A stretch of DNA of 64,000 nucleotides, from NCBI GenBank assembly GCA_030533445.1, contig CM060070.1, positions 32,102,001 to 32,166,000 of the forward strand. The letters run 5' to 3'. Positions 27,361 through 39,900 of this stretch are shown piece by piece. Both the position numbers and the translations under genes were made by a program. Source of the DNA: Cyprinodon diabolis. Its lineage: Eukaryota; Chordata; Actinopteri; Cyprinodontiformes; Cyprinodontidae. Under the pieces are notes generated by a model. The model had not been told where the DNA came from and did no database searches. It was given only the letters and a program-made list of their open reading frames with translations. The stretch's first letter is position 1; each line of letters begins with the position of its first letter.

Positions 27361-30300
27361 GCTACAATGTCAGCTGTTTTATTGTGTGTTTGCAATAAAG
27401 ACAGAGGCATGATGACTTGACAAGAGCCTTAGGCTACAAACTAAAATGGAAAACCATACTAAAGCAGCCTGGACCTCAGATAACAATAAAGATAATAAAT
27501 TGTAGGATGATCTACCAGAATAAAAAGGGAAAGTAAGCTGCTGAGATGATAAAACTGAATAAATGATATAGAAAGAGGATGATATACCGGCTTTAGCAAA
27601 TACATGTAACCATCATGGTCATCCAGGCTTTTAAAACTCCAGAAGATCAGAGGGAAAGCAACGCCTGTTACTGTCCTCACACTTATCATAACCTCCACCT
27701 TACATAGATACTGAAATGGTGAAATAGCTCCATCTTGTGGACAAACGTGGTTATTTTACAATTGACTCCGAAAGATTTCATTTTGTGTCCAAAGGTTTTA
27801 CAACAAAACCCTGTTTTACTAAAGATTATTGATTTCGATTTTACAGGAATACTTTCTGGTAACTACAGGGGCGATTTACTTTGTTCTTCATACAAATATG
27901 CTTTTCACCCTAAAATGTAGTGCATCCACATTTACCCCCATTTCTTTTGAGTTCCATTCTTAAAATTTAAGTCATTACTTATATAACTCATGAAATCCCT
28001 CCTAACATGTTATCTTTAGACTGTGTTAATAAAAATAAAAGATTTTGCACAAAATGTTTCTCTCTGTGTAAAGTTATAGAGAGAACTGGGAGATTTAAGG
28101 TACTTTAAAAACTGTCTTCAACTGATTCAAAATAATCAAATATTTGAGGGATTTCACCAACAACACCATGAAGACACCAAACTGCTAAATGTCAGTGTAA
28201 AAAAAAGGTATAATGAATTAACAGAATAAAGAAAAAGTTGTAAAAAAAAAAAAAGAAAGAATTTTCCAGTGTAAAATATACAATAATAGGAATAAAAATA
28301 CAAAATAAAATATGACAGGGGACCCAGAAGAGGCTGGCTATGAAAAAGATCACATGAAATGTATTTTTGTTTTCATTGTTGTGAAATGCTTTGTTATTCT
28401 AATATCCATAAAAGGTACTGTGCAAAAAAAAGTTACCTACTTAACAGTACCAAAGTTAATAAAGATTACAGCAAAATATCTGTAACACCAGCCTGACTCT
28501 GCTGACCTGTTGGCCCAGAGAAAACTTGAACCCAAGTAATAATGAAAATCTTAAGTTTTGAACAGAATTTCTATCTAAATCTTTTCACTGATGATGTAAT
28601 CACTTTCCAGACTCATAATCATATCTATCAGGTTACAAATTTGTCCATCAGTTCATGAATAAACTGTAGTTGTATGTGCCAGCTGGTTGTGGCGTAGGTT
28701 GTGTGTCCAGTGCATTTGTTGTAGGTATAAATATACACGGTGCAGGCTAATTATCACACATCTGTTGTTGCATTGCAGCACATGGTTGATATCACAGACA
28801 TCAGCTGCTATGAATGCATAATGGCTATAGAATGCTATAGACATAGAATGCTTGGAATGTGCTGCATTTGTGTAAATATTTTCCCAGTTTCATTTCTTGT
28901 TTTTATAGACGAGTCTCTTGATATATTAAGGGATGTTTATGTCATATTGATGGATAAAAGATTTATTCAATTCATTTGGATATATGTAGAACCCCCACAC
29001 CACCTTTCCAAAGGTAAAGATCATTTAGATTAACACTGTAATGATCTGATATTAGCTGGAGTAGTCAAGATTTTTTCTGGCATTGCTCCTAAAATCAATC
29101 CTTTTACCTGAATCCATGTGGTTCCACCATCAGCTCAATGGAAATGACTGCTACTGAGCAAGTTAGGAAGTCAGATAAATACTCCTTTATTCACTGTAGT
29201 CATCCTATAAAATAAAAGTCCAGCTCAACTCAAAGACTTTCCATGTTAACTGCTTTCAACAGGTCCTGGAAAACCTTCAGTGATCCAACCTTTTAGGACG
29301 CTTAATCTGGATGCCAAAATAATTCATCACAGGCCCATACCTAATCCAGCATTTCTGATGTTCTGAATGCATTTTCCGAAAAGAAAACAAATCCTTTAAA
29401 AGTAATCTCTTTGTTTTTATACATCGTTTTTACTAAAACATTAGTGAATGTATGTGAATCATTAATTTTGATGCTGAGGCATCTAATACCTCTGTTGGTC
29501 TTGGTTTTGCCAGATTGCAATGCAGCGTTCAACACAGCTGACTAGTCTATAGCATCTGACTAACTTCTCTAGGGGACAACAGTCTCATTTGGGCCAATAC
29601 TGCAATCAAGTACAGAAGTTAAATATGTTTCCTTGAAAAGTACAGAATAACTAATAAGTCTATTTTTAAAAACTGTTTTATGCATGACGTATGACATCTA
29701 TTAAGTTTCCCCTTTTTGTTCACTGTGTTGGTCAAGAGATCATAAAATACAGACTTTAATCTAGTTTTAATCTAAATTACACTTCCAGACAGGACAGTAT
29801 GGGCTCCAGAGGACTAAACTAAACAGAAGTCCTACTGAATATTCTTTTTAGCACTCTGGTATGCATTGCATTAAAGTTGCAGCTAGCATTAAAATCAAAA
29901 TGAAAAATCGGGGAAAATGTATAAAATGTAAAAAAGAAATCTAATAATTCACTTTTTTTTCTCTTTTTTTTTAAACCTATTGATGCCAAACAAATAATGC
30001 AGGATTTGTAACATATCTAAACATGAAAACATATAACTCAATCATACTTGTAATGTTTTTATATTTTTGGTAATGTATTATTTAGCAAACAAAGATTCTA
30101 GTTGGGAGGTCTTCAAGCTTCATTCTCTAACAACTTTATTTACTATACACTCGCCATAGCTGAAAATATGAAGGAAAACATTGGCAGACAACTCAACTTA
30201 TCTTCTGTCATTACCACATGGTTAAAGTTTGTTATCACTTTGTGTGTTTATTATATCACCATGTGGATGTGTTGGATTTTCTGCAGCACTTGCTTTTATT

Positions 30301-32389
30301 TTTGCAAGGTAATGGGAAGTTAGATCAGAACTTAACTGGACTTCAGGTTTTACTTTCTATTATTAATCTCTACAACCTCATAAATTACTAGGATTAAGGG
30401 ATCCCTCACAGAACAGGAACCTGAAAACCTGATTTTCTGTTTGGGAAGGTTAGATTATTGCAGTGGTGTTTAAACAACTCGGTAAAAACAGAATATAACA
30501 CAGCAGCAGCTCGAGAATAATAATGGTGGTTGATTATTCACCAACACTTAGAAAATGGAGCAGTTCTTAAATTGTATATTTATTAAGATCAAGTATATGC
30601 TGCATTAAATACAAAAGATGCCTGTGGGTGTGAATGAGGTGGATGCAGACCCCAAAATGAAAAGGGTCTGATATTGGCGTTTCCATACTAAATAAGAGCG
30701 GGCCAGTTCACCAGGGGTGCTAGTAAAGAAATGTTTGTCATCCATGTTTACCTTAAAAACACAATTTTGTATCAAAGAGCTTTACATATGACAGAACATT
30801 ACTGTAGTTAAATCTTGGTCAAATCAATAATTCAATAGTGTTTTAATTTCTTTTGATGGGGGATTTAGAATGCAAGAGAAATTCCAGAAAATAGAGAGAT
30901 TTTAACTGAGTGTTCAGGATTCTGTCTTAAAAAAAAACTACTCAGGATGTGAGCAGTGGTTTGGTGTTTTTGCACCTTTAATCATATGAAGACCTTTGGA
31001 CACAGATCTAGAGCGGGAAAGGACAGAGTTTCTGTTTTAGGGGTTACATGCTAAGCAGAAAATACAAGGAAGTGCAGAAGTCCAAAGACGATAATATTTC
31101 TGTGTTGAAAGTTAATGCCCCCATGTCATGCTGACAGCAGCAACCTGGCAAGATTTACAATAAAACCAGACAACAGCAGCATTCAACTCTCAACATTTAT
31201 GCATGCATATACCATTGGATGTAAAATTGGATCCAGAAATTCCACACTTAAAAAGTCATGTTATGTATAGTACATGAGATCAAAGCAAATTCCTGCCATA
31301 CATTCCTGGCTTCCAGTCCTTCAGCACCCCGTCTCTGATGGCTCGAAACGCAATTAATGTAGACATGAGACGAGGCTGCTGTGTGATGGGTTAATCCTTG
31401 CTTTCCATATAGCAAAGCTGCTCATATATATACACAATGACCTGTATACATAACCTAAGGTGGGCAGTAACTGGTTATGTACTGAAACATCTATGTACTT
31501 GTGAGTTTTACTGTACCACTTTTTTTACTTTAATATTCTTGTGAAGCAGCACCATTTCAAATCATGCAATGTTTTGGGCGACTCTGTTCATCTAAGATTG
31601 TTTAAATATACAGTAAATAGTGGAAGGGCCTTACATGAATACATAGCTGTGTGCTCAAATACAAGCTAAAACACAAACAGTCTTCCAAACACTTAAAAGT
31701 AGTGTTCAATCAAAAGTCCACACATGAAAAAAAAAAAAAAAATCTGAATGGTCCTTCAACTCTGATGGACCAATACTGCATACTTTAATTGAACCATTAA
31801 TTGTAATAGGCGTGTGTAAATAGTATCCAGTGAATTCACACTGTTTAGCTCTGAATGAGAAATCCCCTTCAGCTGTGTTTAAGATGAGCCCTTAACAGCA
31901 GTCAGGAGACATGACTATCCTTTTACTGGGAACCTCCATGCAACACAGGTGTTAAAGTTCTGAGACCATCATAGCCAGACGTTAATGTGAGCTTGTATAG
32001 AAGAGTTGAGATGCTTTCCCACCTGTAGATAATACTGCGAATAGCACTTATTTCATATCGTATGATTCTACATTCCACTCCAGCTCCACCCAACACACTC
32101 CTACTTCATCTGTTGAATGATGCGGTCCACTACAATTCTTTGGTCTATGATCTTATCAGAGGCTATAAAGGGATTTGGAGGGATCTGATCTTGTACGCCT
32201 TCATATTGCTGAAAGCAATGGTCAATTCATTGCTCAGGAATGTGTGTGATGTTCATATCCTGAGGCCAGCACTTGGGGAAAAATTGTAATGTAGGACTTT
32301 CTCGTTAAAGCAAAACGTTAACCAGGACATTAAACTCCCCCCCCCCAGATAAATGGTACTTTGCAAGATATTAAACCAAACCAAGAGAA
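27361..32389. other. hcn2-bsg intergenic region (5 kb)
   Basis: Mostly AT-rich with poly-A runs. A short block at 31310-31400 is less AT-rich than its surroundings and looks possibly constrained. No coding exon or recognised repeat was found. Confidence 0.6.
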
Positions 32390-33866
32390 CAGACTTAAAT
32401 TTCAATCTCTTTATTTCAGTTTGTGCAAGTTGAACAAATGATGTCCTTCCGAGCCACACACTTGACACAATCTGGCCAACTCTTTAAATTTTGCAACTCT
32501 AAAATTTAACATTCAATAACCACACTGTTCAGGTTAAATGATATATATATATATATATGGCTTCTGAATTATCTACACAGTGAAGAGGAAAGAGATAACC
32601 ATTTAACAATCAGATGTTTCAGATAGCAAAAGCAGAGATTCAGTAGTTTTATTCAAAATGTGTGCACATTACCAAATATGCATTGCAACACCTAATCTTT
32701 TGCACTTGGTCCAGGGTAATCTTTATGCTGGAGTGGTCAAGTCTGCAAAGATAAACAATTTTAAGTAAAAAAAAAAAAAAAAAAAAGAAGAAGAAAAGAA
32801 TCATCCAATTAAAATTAGATCTAAGATAAAGACTTTGAAGAGATTAAATTGTTGTAAATTTCTAAAAAAAAAAAAAATGGATCTAAAAGTATTTTTTAAA
32901 AGAGGCAAGGTTAAAAACAAAACAAAAAAGACATGAAAAGCAGTTTAAGGCAAAGTAAAACACTCTGCAAACCACAGCTTGAGGGGCTGCAACAGCTCAT
33001 ACATGAAATCTAGTGCACTGTTTTTCCACCAATAATCTTGTTAAAAGGTATTACAGAAAACTTGTTGCGAACAGTTAATCATAAAAACAGTGACAATTGT
33101 AAAGCAGGAAGAATCAGCTTATAAAAGAAATTTACAAAACTATGCATTCCTATGTAATCTTACAGCACACACTTTGCTAGAATAGCATTTAAACTCATGC
33201 AAAATTTGCCACAGGGCCTCAAGCAGAGAGTTTCACACCATGTTCCTGGCTGCACGATGCAAAGAGGGAAGAAAAAAAAAAAAAAAAAAAAAACACCAAA
33301 AGCTACTTAGAAATGGAGGGATTGCACAATATAATGTGCCAAACATAAATCCTGGGGTGCCAACTGGACATCCATCTAGAAATGGGAGGTAAAAAAAAAT
33401 ATTCAGTTTTCTTTTTTTATTTACAAAAAAAAAAAACTTCAGTTAAGAGTAGTAGTTATAACTATGGCATTACAATTAGCAAATCATACGTCATTACTGC
33501 AGATTAATGCCATGAGGACATTTCTCTTAGCAGGTCATAATGTTGAAAGAAATGAACAATCCCAGTGGAGAGGCCATTAGAGGAAAGAAATGCCCAAGAA
33601 AGTTCCTGCTCTAGCAGGACAAACACTTTCCCACAAAGACCTTTATAGAGAAAAACCATTTAGGTTTTAGAATAACCAATTCCTGGCAACTATTGCCAGT
33701 GTTCAACGCTTAAAATGAAATCTGCTTCAGTCATCCAGTACTTTGAATTTATTACACTTTTTTTAAATTTAGAGTTAGAGGCATATATAACATAAAAAAA
33801 GAAATTCTGATTAAGAGTAATGTAGTTAGCTTTCTTTATGTCATTTTCACATACCTCCTGCTGTTT
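32390..33866 (-). other. bsg: bsg 3' UTR
   Basis: Sequence downstream of the bsg stop codon. AATAAA on the minus strand at 32410-32415 is followed by a GT-rich tract (transcript-sense GTTCTCTTGGTTTGGTTT), a good distal poly(A) site giving a UTR of about 1.5 kb. A nearer AATAAA is at 33748-33753. The region holds several A-runs and a TA repeat near 32541-32558. Confidence 0.6.
32410..32415 (-). terminator. bsg: Candidate bsg poly(A) signal
   Basis: AATAAA in the transcript sense (TTTATT on +), followed within 40 nt by a GT-rich downstream element. Confidence 0.55.
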
Positions 33867-33927
33867 TTAGTTGGAATTCCTTTGCCTCACATTCTTGTCC
33901 TTGTGGTTTGAAGTGGAATTGCTCTTC
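33867..33927 (-). CDS. bsg: bsg coding exon 8 (cytoplasmic tail, stop)
   Basis: 61 nt including TAA at 33867-33869. Encodes KSNSTSNHKDKNVRQRNSN after the shared Leu codon. Acceptor TATTCCAG|G. Confidence 0.93.
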
Positions 33928-36900
33928 CTGGAATACAAATGAAATGAGCTCTAGCAAAGGCTAATAAATAGAAAAGAAAAAAGCTCAAGTTTTAACAGTA
34001 CTTACAGAGGAGCAGATCCTACGTCATCGTCTGCATCAACAAAAAGAACAAAAAAAATGTTAACGGCAAAACCTACTGAGGACATTTATAGAGGATTGCA
34101 ATCAACGGTTATATGGTAAATGACATCTCAAACATGACACGATCAATTTAACTACAGATGAAAAGATGTGCCCGTCATTACAATTCATGACAACCGCATT
34201 CATACAGTGATTCAAACAGTTCGACTAGATCTATTTGTTTTAGAAAAAAAAAAAAAAACTATCAATATAAAATGCAATTTTAACAGTTCTGTTGCTCCAG
34301 CCAGTCTCCAGTAATGCTGAACTGTTCAGTTGGCACTAATTTTTACTGCAATTTCCTCTTGAAACTCTCAGCATCACAGAGGCTCATGCAAACCAAGCCA
34401 GAGATAACACTGCAACAGTTGTATTCTAAAAATGATAGAGCCAACACGCATCCTAGCAATGTGTAGTGGAAGTTTCACACCTGAGCAATAGCATGTAATC
34501 ACAAGGCAACACAGTAAGGCTCCTTTGTGTCCGAGTGATGAATGAGACATGGCATAGACTGATCTTTACGAGGTCGCTTCCTATTGGTCGTCATGCATTA
34601 AGTACAAGATGCAGAAAACATGCAAACAAGTCGAAGGACTTTATCAAATTTTGACCAGCATCATTGCAAACAATTACACTTCAAGTGTCTTTTTGACTCT
34701 TTCATTGGCCCAAAGACTAGACTGACTTTAAGGACCAAAAAGTGAACGTGAATTTTAGGCTTGCTCTTGAAAAACATTCAGCGCCAGTGAAAGAGTGACC
34801 AAATCTTTGAGCACATTCCTCTTAGAAGTGGTTACTATGAAAGCAGTTCACTCAGGCTCCCATAGCTTTTTCCTTCCCCACGCAGTCATCTCAGCTCAAC
34901 CACTTCAGTCTGACATGCAGTTTTTGTTCACTTACCAAAATGCAAAATCAGCAGCGAACAGAGAAGTAAAAAATGTAAAAAAAAAAAAAAAAAAAAAAAA
35001 TGCTTTGATAAAAACAGAAGCCAAATTATGAGCTACATTAAAATAAAAGTAAATAATGACAAAACAAAAGATAGCCCCGTCTCAAAAAGAAGGCATGCTA
35101 CCATTTTCCCCTACACTCCAGTGGGGATTGAGAAAACCAACAGATTTATATGTATTGACTTACAAGATTTGCAGTTGCAGGTAAAAGCCTGACAGATGTT
35201 TTAGCACCTTCAAGGGAATCAAAAACTACCCAAACTTAATTGTAATTTCCCCATAAAGAAACCTCAAAACCTGAACTTGATTGGGGGTTTATAAAAGAAA
35301 AAGAAAAGTTTTGCAAAAACACCACAGATTGGCAGGATCATAATCCTGTTTGCCATTAGTGTTCTTTTATACATGCAGCACGTACCATCGTTGACCTCAT
35401 CAGGCTTTCTCCTCTTTTCATAGATGAAGATGATTGTCACGAGGATGATGACCTCTGCCACAATGCCGAGGAAGGGCCAGAGAGCAGCCAGGCGACTCCG
35501 TACACGCAGCTTTATCTTGTCAGTATTAGTGCCGAGTTCATTGGTACCAGAGCAAATGTAGTTTCCACTGTCGCCCTCCATGTCCAGTTCATCAATGGTC
35601 AGGAGGGTCTGGTTGGGGGTACTCTTGATATTGTATCTTTCATTAGTGAAGTTGGAGATGGACTGTAGAGCATAAGGGAGTGAGTTAGATTTAGAGAGAC
35701 CAACAACGAAATCCAGTAAAAAAAATAAATTAAAAAAAATACATATATATCCCACCATTTCACGACCATCCTCTGCATCCTCTTTGAACCACATCCAGTC
35801 AGTGGGAAGGGGGTAACCATGAGCCACGCATTTGAGCACCACTTTGTCATTCTCATTCCCGTGTTCAGAGTGCTTATAGGCTCCAACAGAAGGAGGTACT
35901 GCATAAAACAAAAAAGGCATATTTACCCTCAATGTGAACAGGGCAAATTTTCAGCAATTGACTCAAATTTACCTTTCACTTCAATGGTCTGCTTTACTTG
36001 TGGCTCCGTATCAAAAACACATTCATAGGGTCCAGACTCTTTATGGGTTATTTTTTCCAAACTAAAAGGAACAAAGAGGCACCATTGACTTTTAAACAAG
36101 CAACAATCCCAGTTATATTTTCTTTTCCAGTACAAGAAAACAAGTGCAACTCCATTAACCTAAACTGCAGCTTAAAAAAAAAAAGTACAACTTATGCTGC
36201 ATATCTGGGTGTGAAACTAAAGCCACTTGTCTGCATGAATATTTCAAATTTGCCATTAATCACAGCCCTGCTTTGTTCAGAACTACAGTCCTGCCTTCTC
36301 TCTAAAATGTAGAATTAAGGCCAGACCAGGCAGCTACAGCTAGGGGCCCCACGTCCCTGCTGCCAAGACTGCCAGCAAAGCTGCATGTCTGCACAGTCCA
36401 CCTCACTAATCTAGCGTTATGAATGGCTGAATGAAAACCCAAACTCTGCTGCTAATGGAGGAAGCCATGGTGTTTGTCATGGGAAAGCACGTCAGTGATA
36501 ACGAGACAATAGAACATTGGCAATACATCACCTGCTGCCTTAATGAATAACAATCTGCTTCTTACCTCAACTGAGCATGGTACTTGTTCACATCAGACTT
36601 TGTGTCCTCAATGACTTTGCCATTGAGAGTCCAGTATGAACCCTTACTGCTAAGGTTACTCTCAGTCAAGTTGCATCTCAGAATGGCAGATGTTTGGTTG
36701 ACAACCTCAGTGGGATCTGCAGTGATTTTGGGGCCTAGGAATCAAAAAGAAATCTTTGAGTCTTTATTAAAGACAAAGAAAAGAAAAAAAAAGAGAAAAT
36801 AGATGTCTCGTTGTCAAATAACCATTTAGTGCATATTGCTAATAAACCAACAAAACTACAGAATGCATAGCACTTAATGGTTGTAAGACTGAAGACATCT

Positions 36901-39900
36901 ATCCCACTCACTGGTAAGGAGAAGGAGACCAAAGGAGAAGAGTAAACAGAAAAGGCAATGGACAAAGTAAACTACAAGAAGGTCATGGGGAAAAGTGTTT
37001 TGGTAAATGCATGCAGAAGAAGCAACACCTCGGAGAACTTCCATTCTTACAGTTTCAGATCTGGAATATTTTAGAGCAACTGGAGTCTTCTGTTTTATTT
37101 ATTCAGTGACAAAACAGTACAGTACTCGAGGCAAAAGGTTCCCAAATGTTTAATAACCAGTTGACATCTTCTGTGCCTATAGTAAAGCAGGCTATAAGCA
37201 ACAGCTACAAGCATTAACTAGTCTATACCATGGTCTGAGTGAAAAACTAATTCAGACTGCCTGGAAAGGGACAACTTAAAGCATTCTGTTCAAATGTCAC
37301 AACATTGTTAAAACCTTGAGCTCTTAATGATAAAAATGAATTGAATCATTTATTATTCCTCTTATTAATGACCATGGTATAAGTGGGACAATGCATTTTC
37401 GGTCCATTTTCAGAAATGTGGCTTTCGCAGAAGGTTCACACTGCTGCGTTGTCAATTTAGTTCTTATAATGAACACCTAGTTTGCATCATCCCCTACAAA
37501 ATATTTGAATAAAGCAAGGCCCATCAAGCAGCATCACTAAGGCAGTAATCTGACAGCCCTGTTCTCTATACCCATTTAACATTGCAGGATTTGAAGGGCT
37601 GGTGCCCATTCTTTCCCATTGAGGGTTTACACAGTATGACCAGACTTATAGTTAACCGAGCCTTCAACTGTACTTGACCAAGTCTTGAAATCTAAGCGGA
37701 GGAGGTATCAGATTAAATGCATTCTTTGCAGTCAGGTGATAGAGGCCTAAAGGGGCAGCCAGGCTATGTTCTGAAACCAGGTTCACACTTCACTACAGGA
37801 CAACCTTGGAGATTCTGAGGAGAAAAGGGGAGAGCTTGTACTACATGGATAGGATATTGAACCAGGAAAACAGGGTAGGAAGTCCAGGATTTCACTAATG
37901 AAGAGCTAAAACTCAGCTACTTCAACCCGAGCCTCCTCACTTTCTCCTTCCACTCACTTTCAATCACAATAATGTTTGCCTGCGAGCGGATCCACTTGAT
38001 TTTGGGAGTCTTCTTCAGATCATTGCGGTCAGGGTCGTTGGAAGCACGGCACTCATATGTGCCTGTGTCATCAAGAGTGAGGCTGAGGAGGTGAATGGTG
38101 CTGGTGGCATGTTCTATGTATGTGGCATTTACTCTGACACGTTCATTCCGTGCCCCATCAAACAGCTGGGTGAATGTCTCGTTGGACTCCTCGCCCTCTA
38201 TAAACCACCACTGCACCTCAGGAATGGGGTTCCCTATTACTTCACAGTGCAGCTCAACACTGTCATTGATGAGCTTCATTTTGGAGAGAGGGGATATTAT
38301 AAAACCCGCTGAGTGCAATTAACAGTCAGCCCAGCAAACAAATTCAAAAGACATTTAATGGTGTTAGCAGCAAAGATGAATGTGTGGTATGATAAAAATG
38401 TAGAAATGGAGAGGGGGAAAAAAAAGCATAAAGACAAAGTTAAAACACAAAGAAATTAAAATGTGATAGCAAGCACAAGACAGGCGCACAGATCAGATTT
38501 TACTGCCAATTCTGTGAAACATTTTTAACTCTGATCAAGTAAAAGAAATGTAACATAAAAAGGCAGTTCTAGATGACCAAAGCTCATTTAGCAACAGCAA
38601 AAATATTTTTTCCTAAAACCCTTGTGGTTTTAGAGGATAGAAACTGAACTGTAACAGTTTGTAGCTTGAAGATTTAAGCTAAGTTTTTAAATCCCAAGTA
38701 AGGTCCAAAAAAGCACCAACACATGTATGAACCTCTGCATAAAAACAAAGTTGCTTTACCATGCCTGTTCTCCTGGTACAAAAATATCCAACAGATGTAT
38801 GTAAATAGAGCCAGTTTAAATTTTAAATCCAACTGGTGAACATTTGATTCAGTATAATGCAACTATTTGGCTCTGCTGATGTCTTCAGATTTTGTTTCCA
38901 TACAATTGCCATTTCAGAAACAGCTGTTAGCTAAATGAGCATAGTCATGTAAAAACTGTGAAACACAAGCATTGATGCATTTGAACTGAGTGCATTGTGA
39001 AAGACAAAAGCAAGTCAAGATGGAAAAGAAAAAGCATTTCAAACCAAAAGTTGATGAAAATGTAGACACTTGAAGCAAATGGTGTTTGACGGCAGTGTCA
39101 AAGTTAATCTAGGTTAACACTGGATATTTTTAGGCCACCATGCCATTGATTGAATAGCGGCTTTGCACGCTTCACTAAACAAACTATAAGTTCCAATATA
39201 TGGTGTAGTGATTTTTTTTTTTTAACTACACATTTCTCACGCAGAAATGCATTTAAATGGCCTGAGAAACTGCAAACCCTTTAAGGCATTCTGTGAAGAC
39301 CAGTAAATCAGGCTTCATTACTCATGCCGATTATGTCTACTAGGAAAGCAAGCACAGCAAGTAAAGCTACAAATTAATGAAAGCCTGTTAATGAGTGCTT
39401 TTGGATTTCAGCCCTTTCTGCATGTGTAGCTGTCCTCCCTCTACACTCACAGAGTGGAGCTGTGTGGCTATTCAACAGGCTAGAAAAACATGTTGCCAGA
39501 CAACATAAGCTAAATCATGTCAACCGCTAGTGTAAGGTACAGACATTTGAAAGTAGCCGTCTTCGTTGCCTCCAACAAATAAGGTTAAATGTCAGCAGGT
39601 CAAAAGGGATCCTTAGTTGTAAACATTAGCGTCAGGCACTGTGTACTGCTCTAGTGCAGCTTTCCACCACATACAGAGGTCACCTTCAGAGCTTATGACT
39701 ATTTAAACCAAATACACGTTTACCTGACTTTTATTTCCCCCACCCACATTTAGTTTTCTATTTTTAAGTATTGTTCTGTAACAGGAATATATGCTTGAAA
39801 TTCTTTTAAGATTGACTTTCCAAAATTAGCTTTTGGCATTTGAATGGGGACAACAACAGTGTCCCTGGAAGGATTGTGTTACACTGGAAAACAAAAATAA

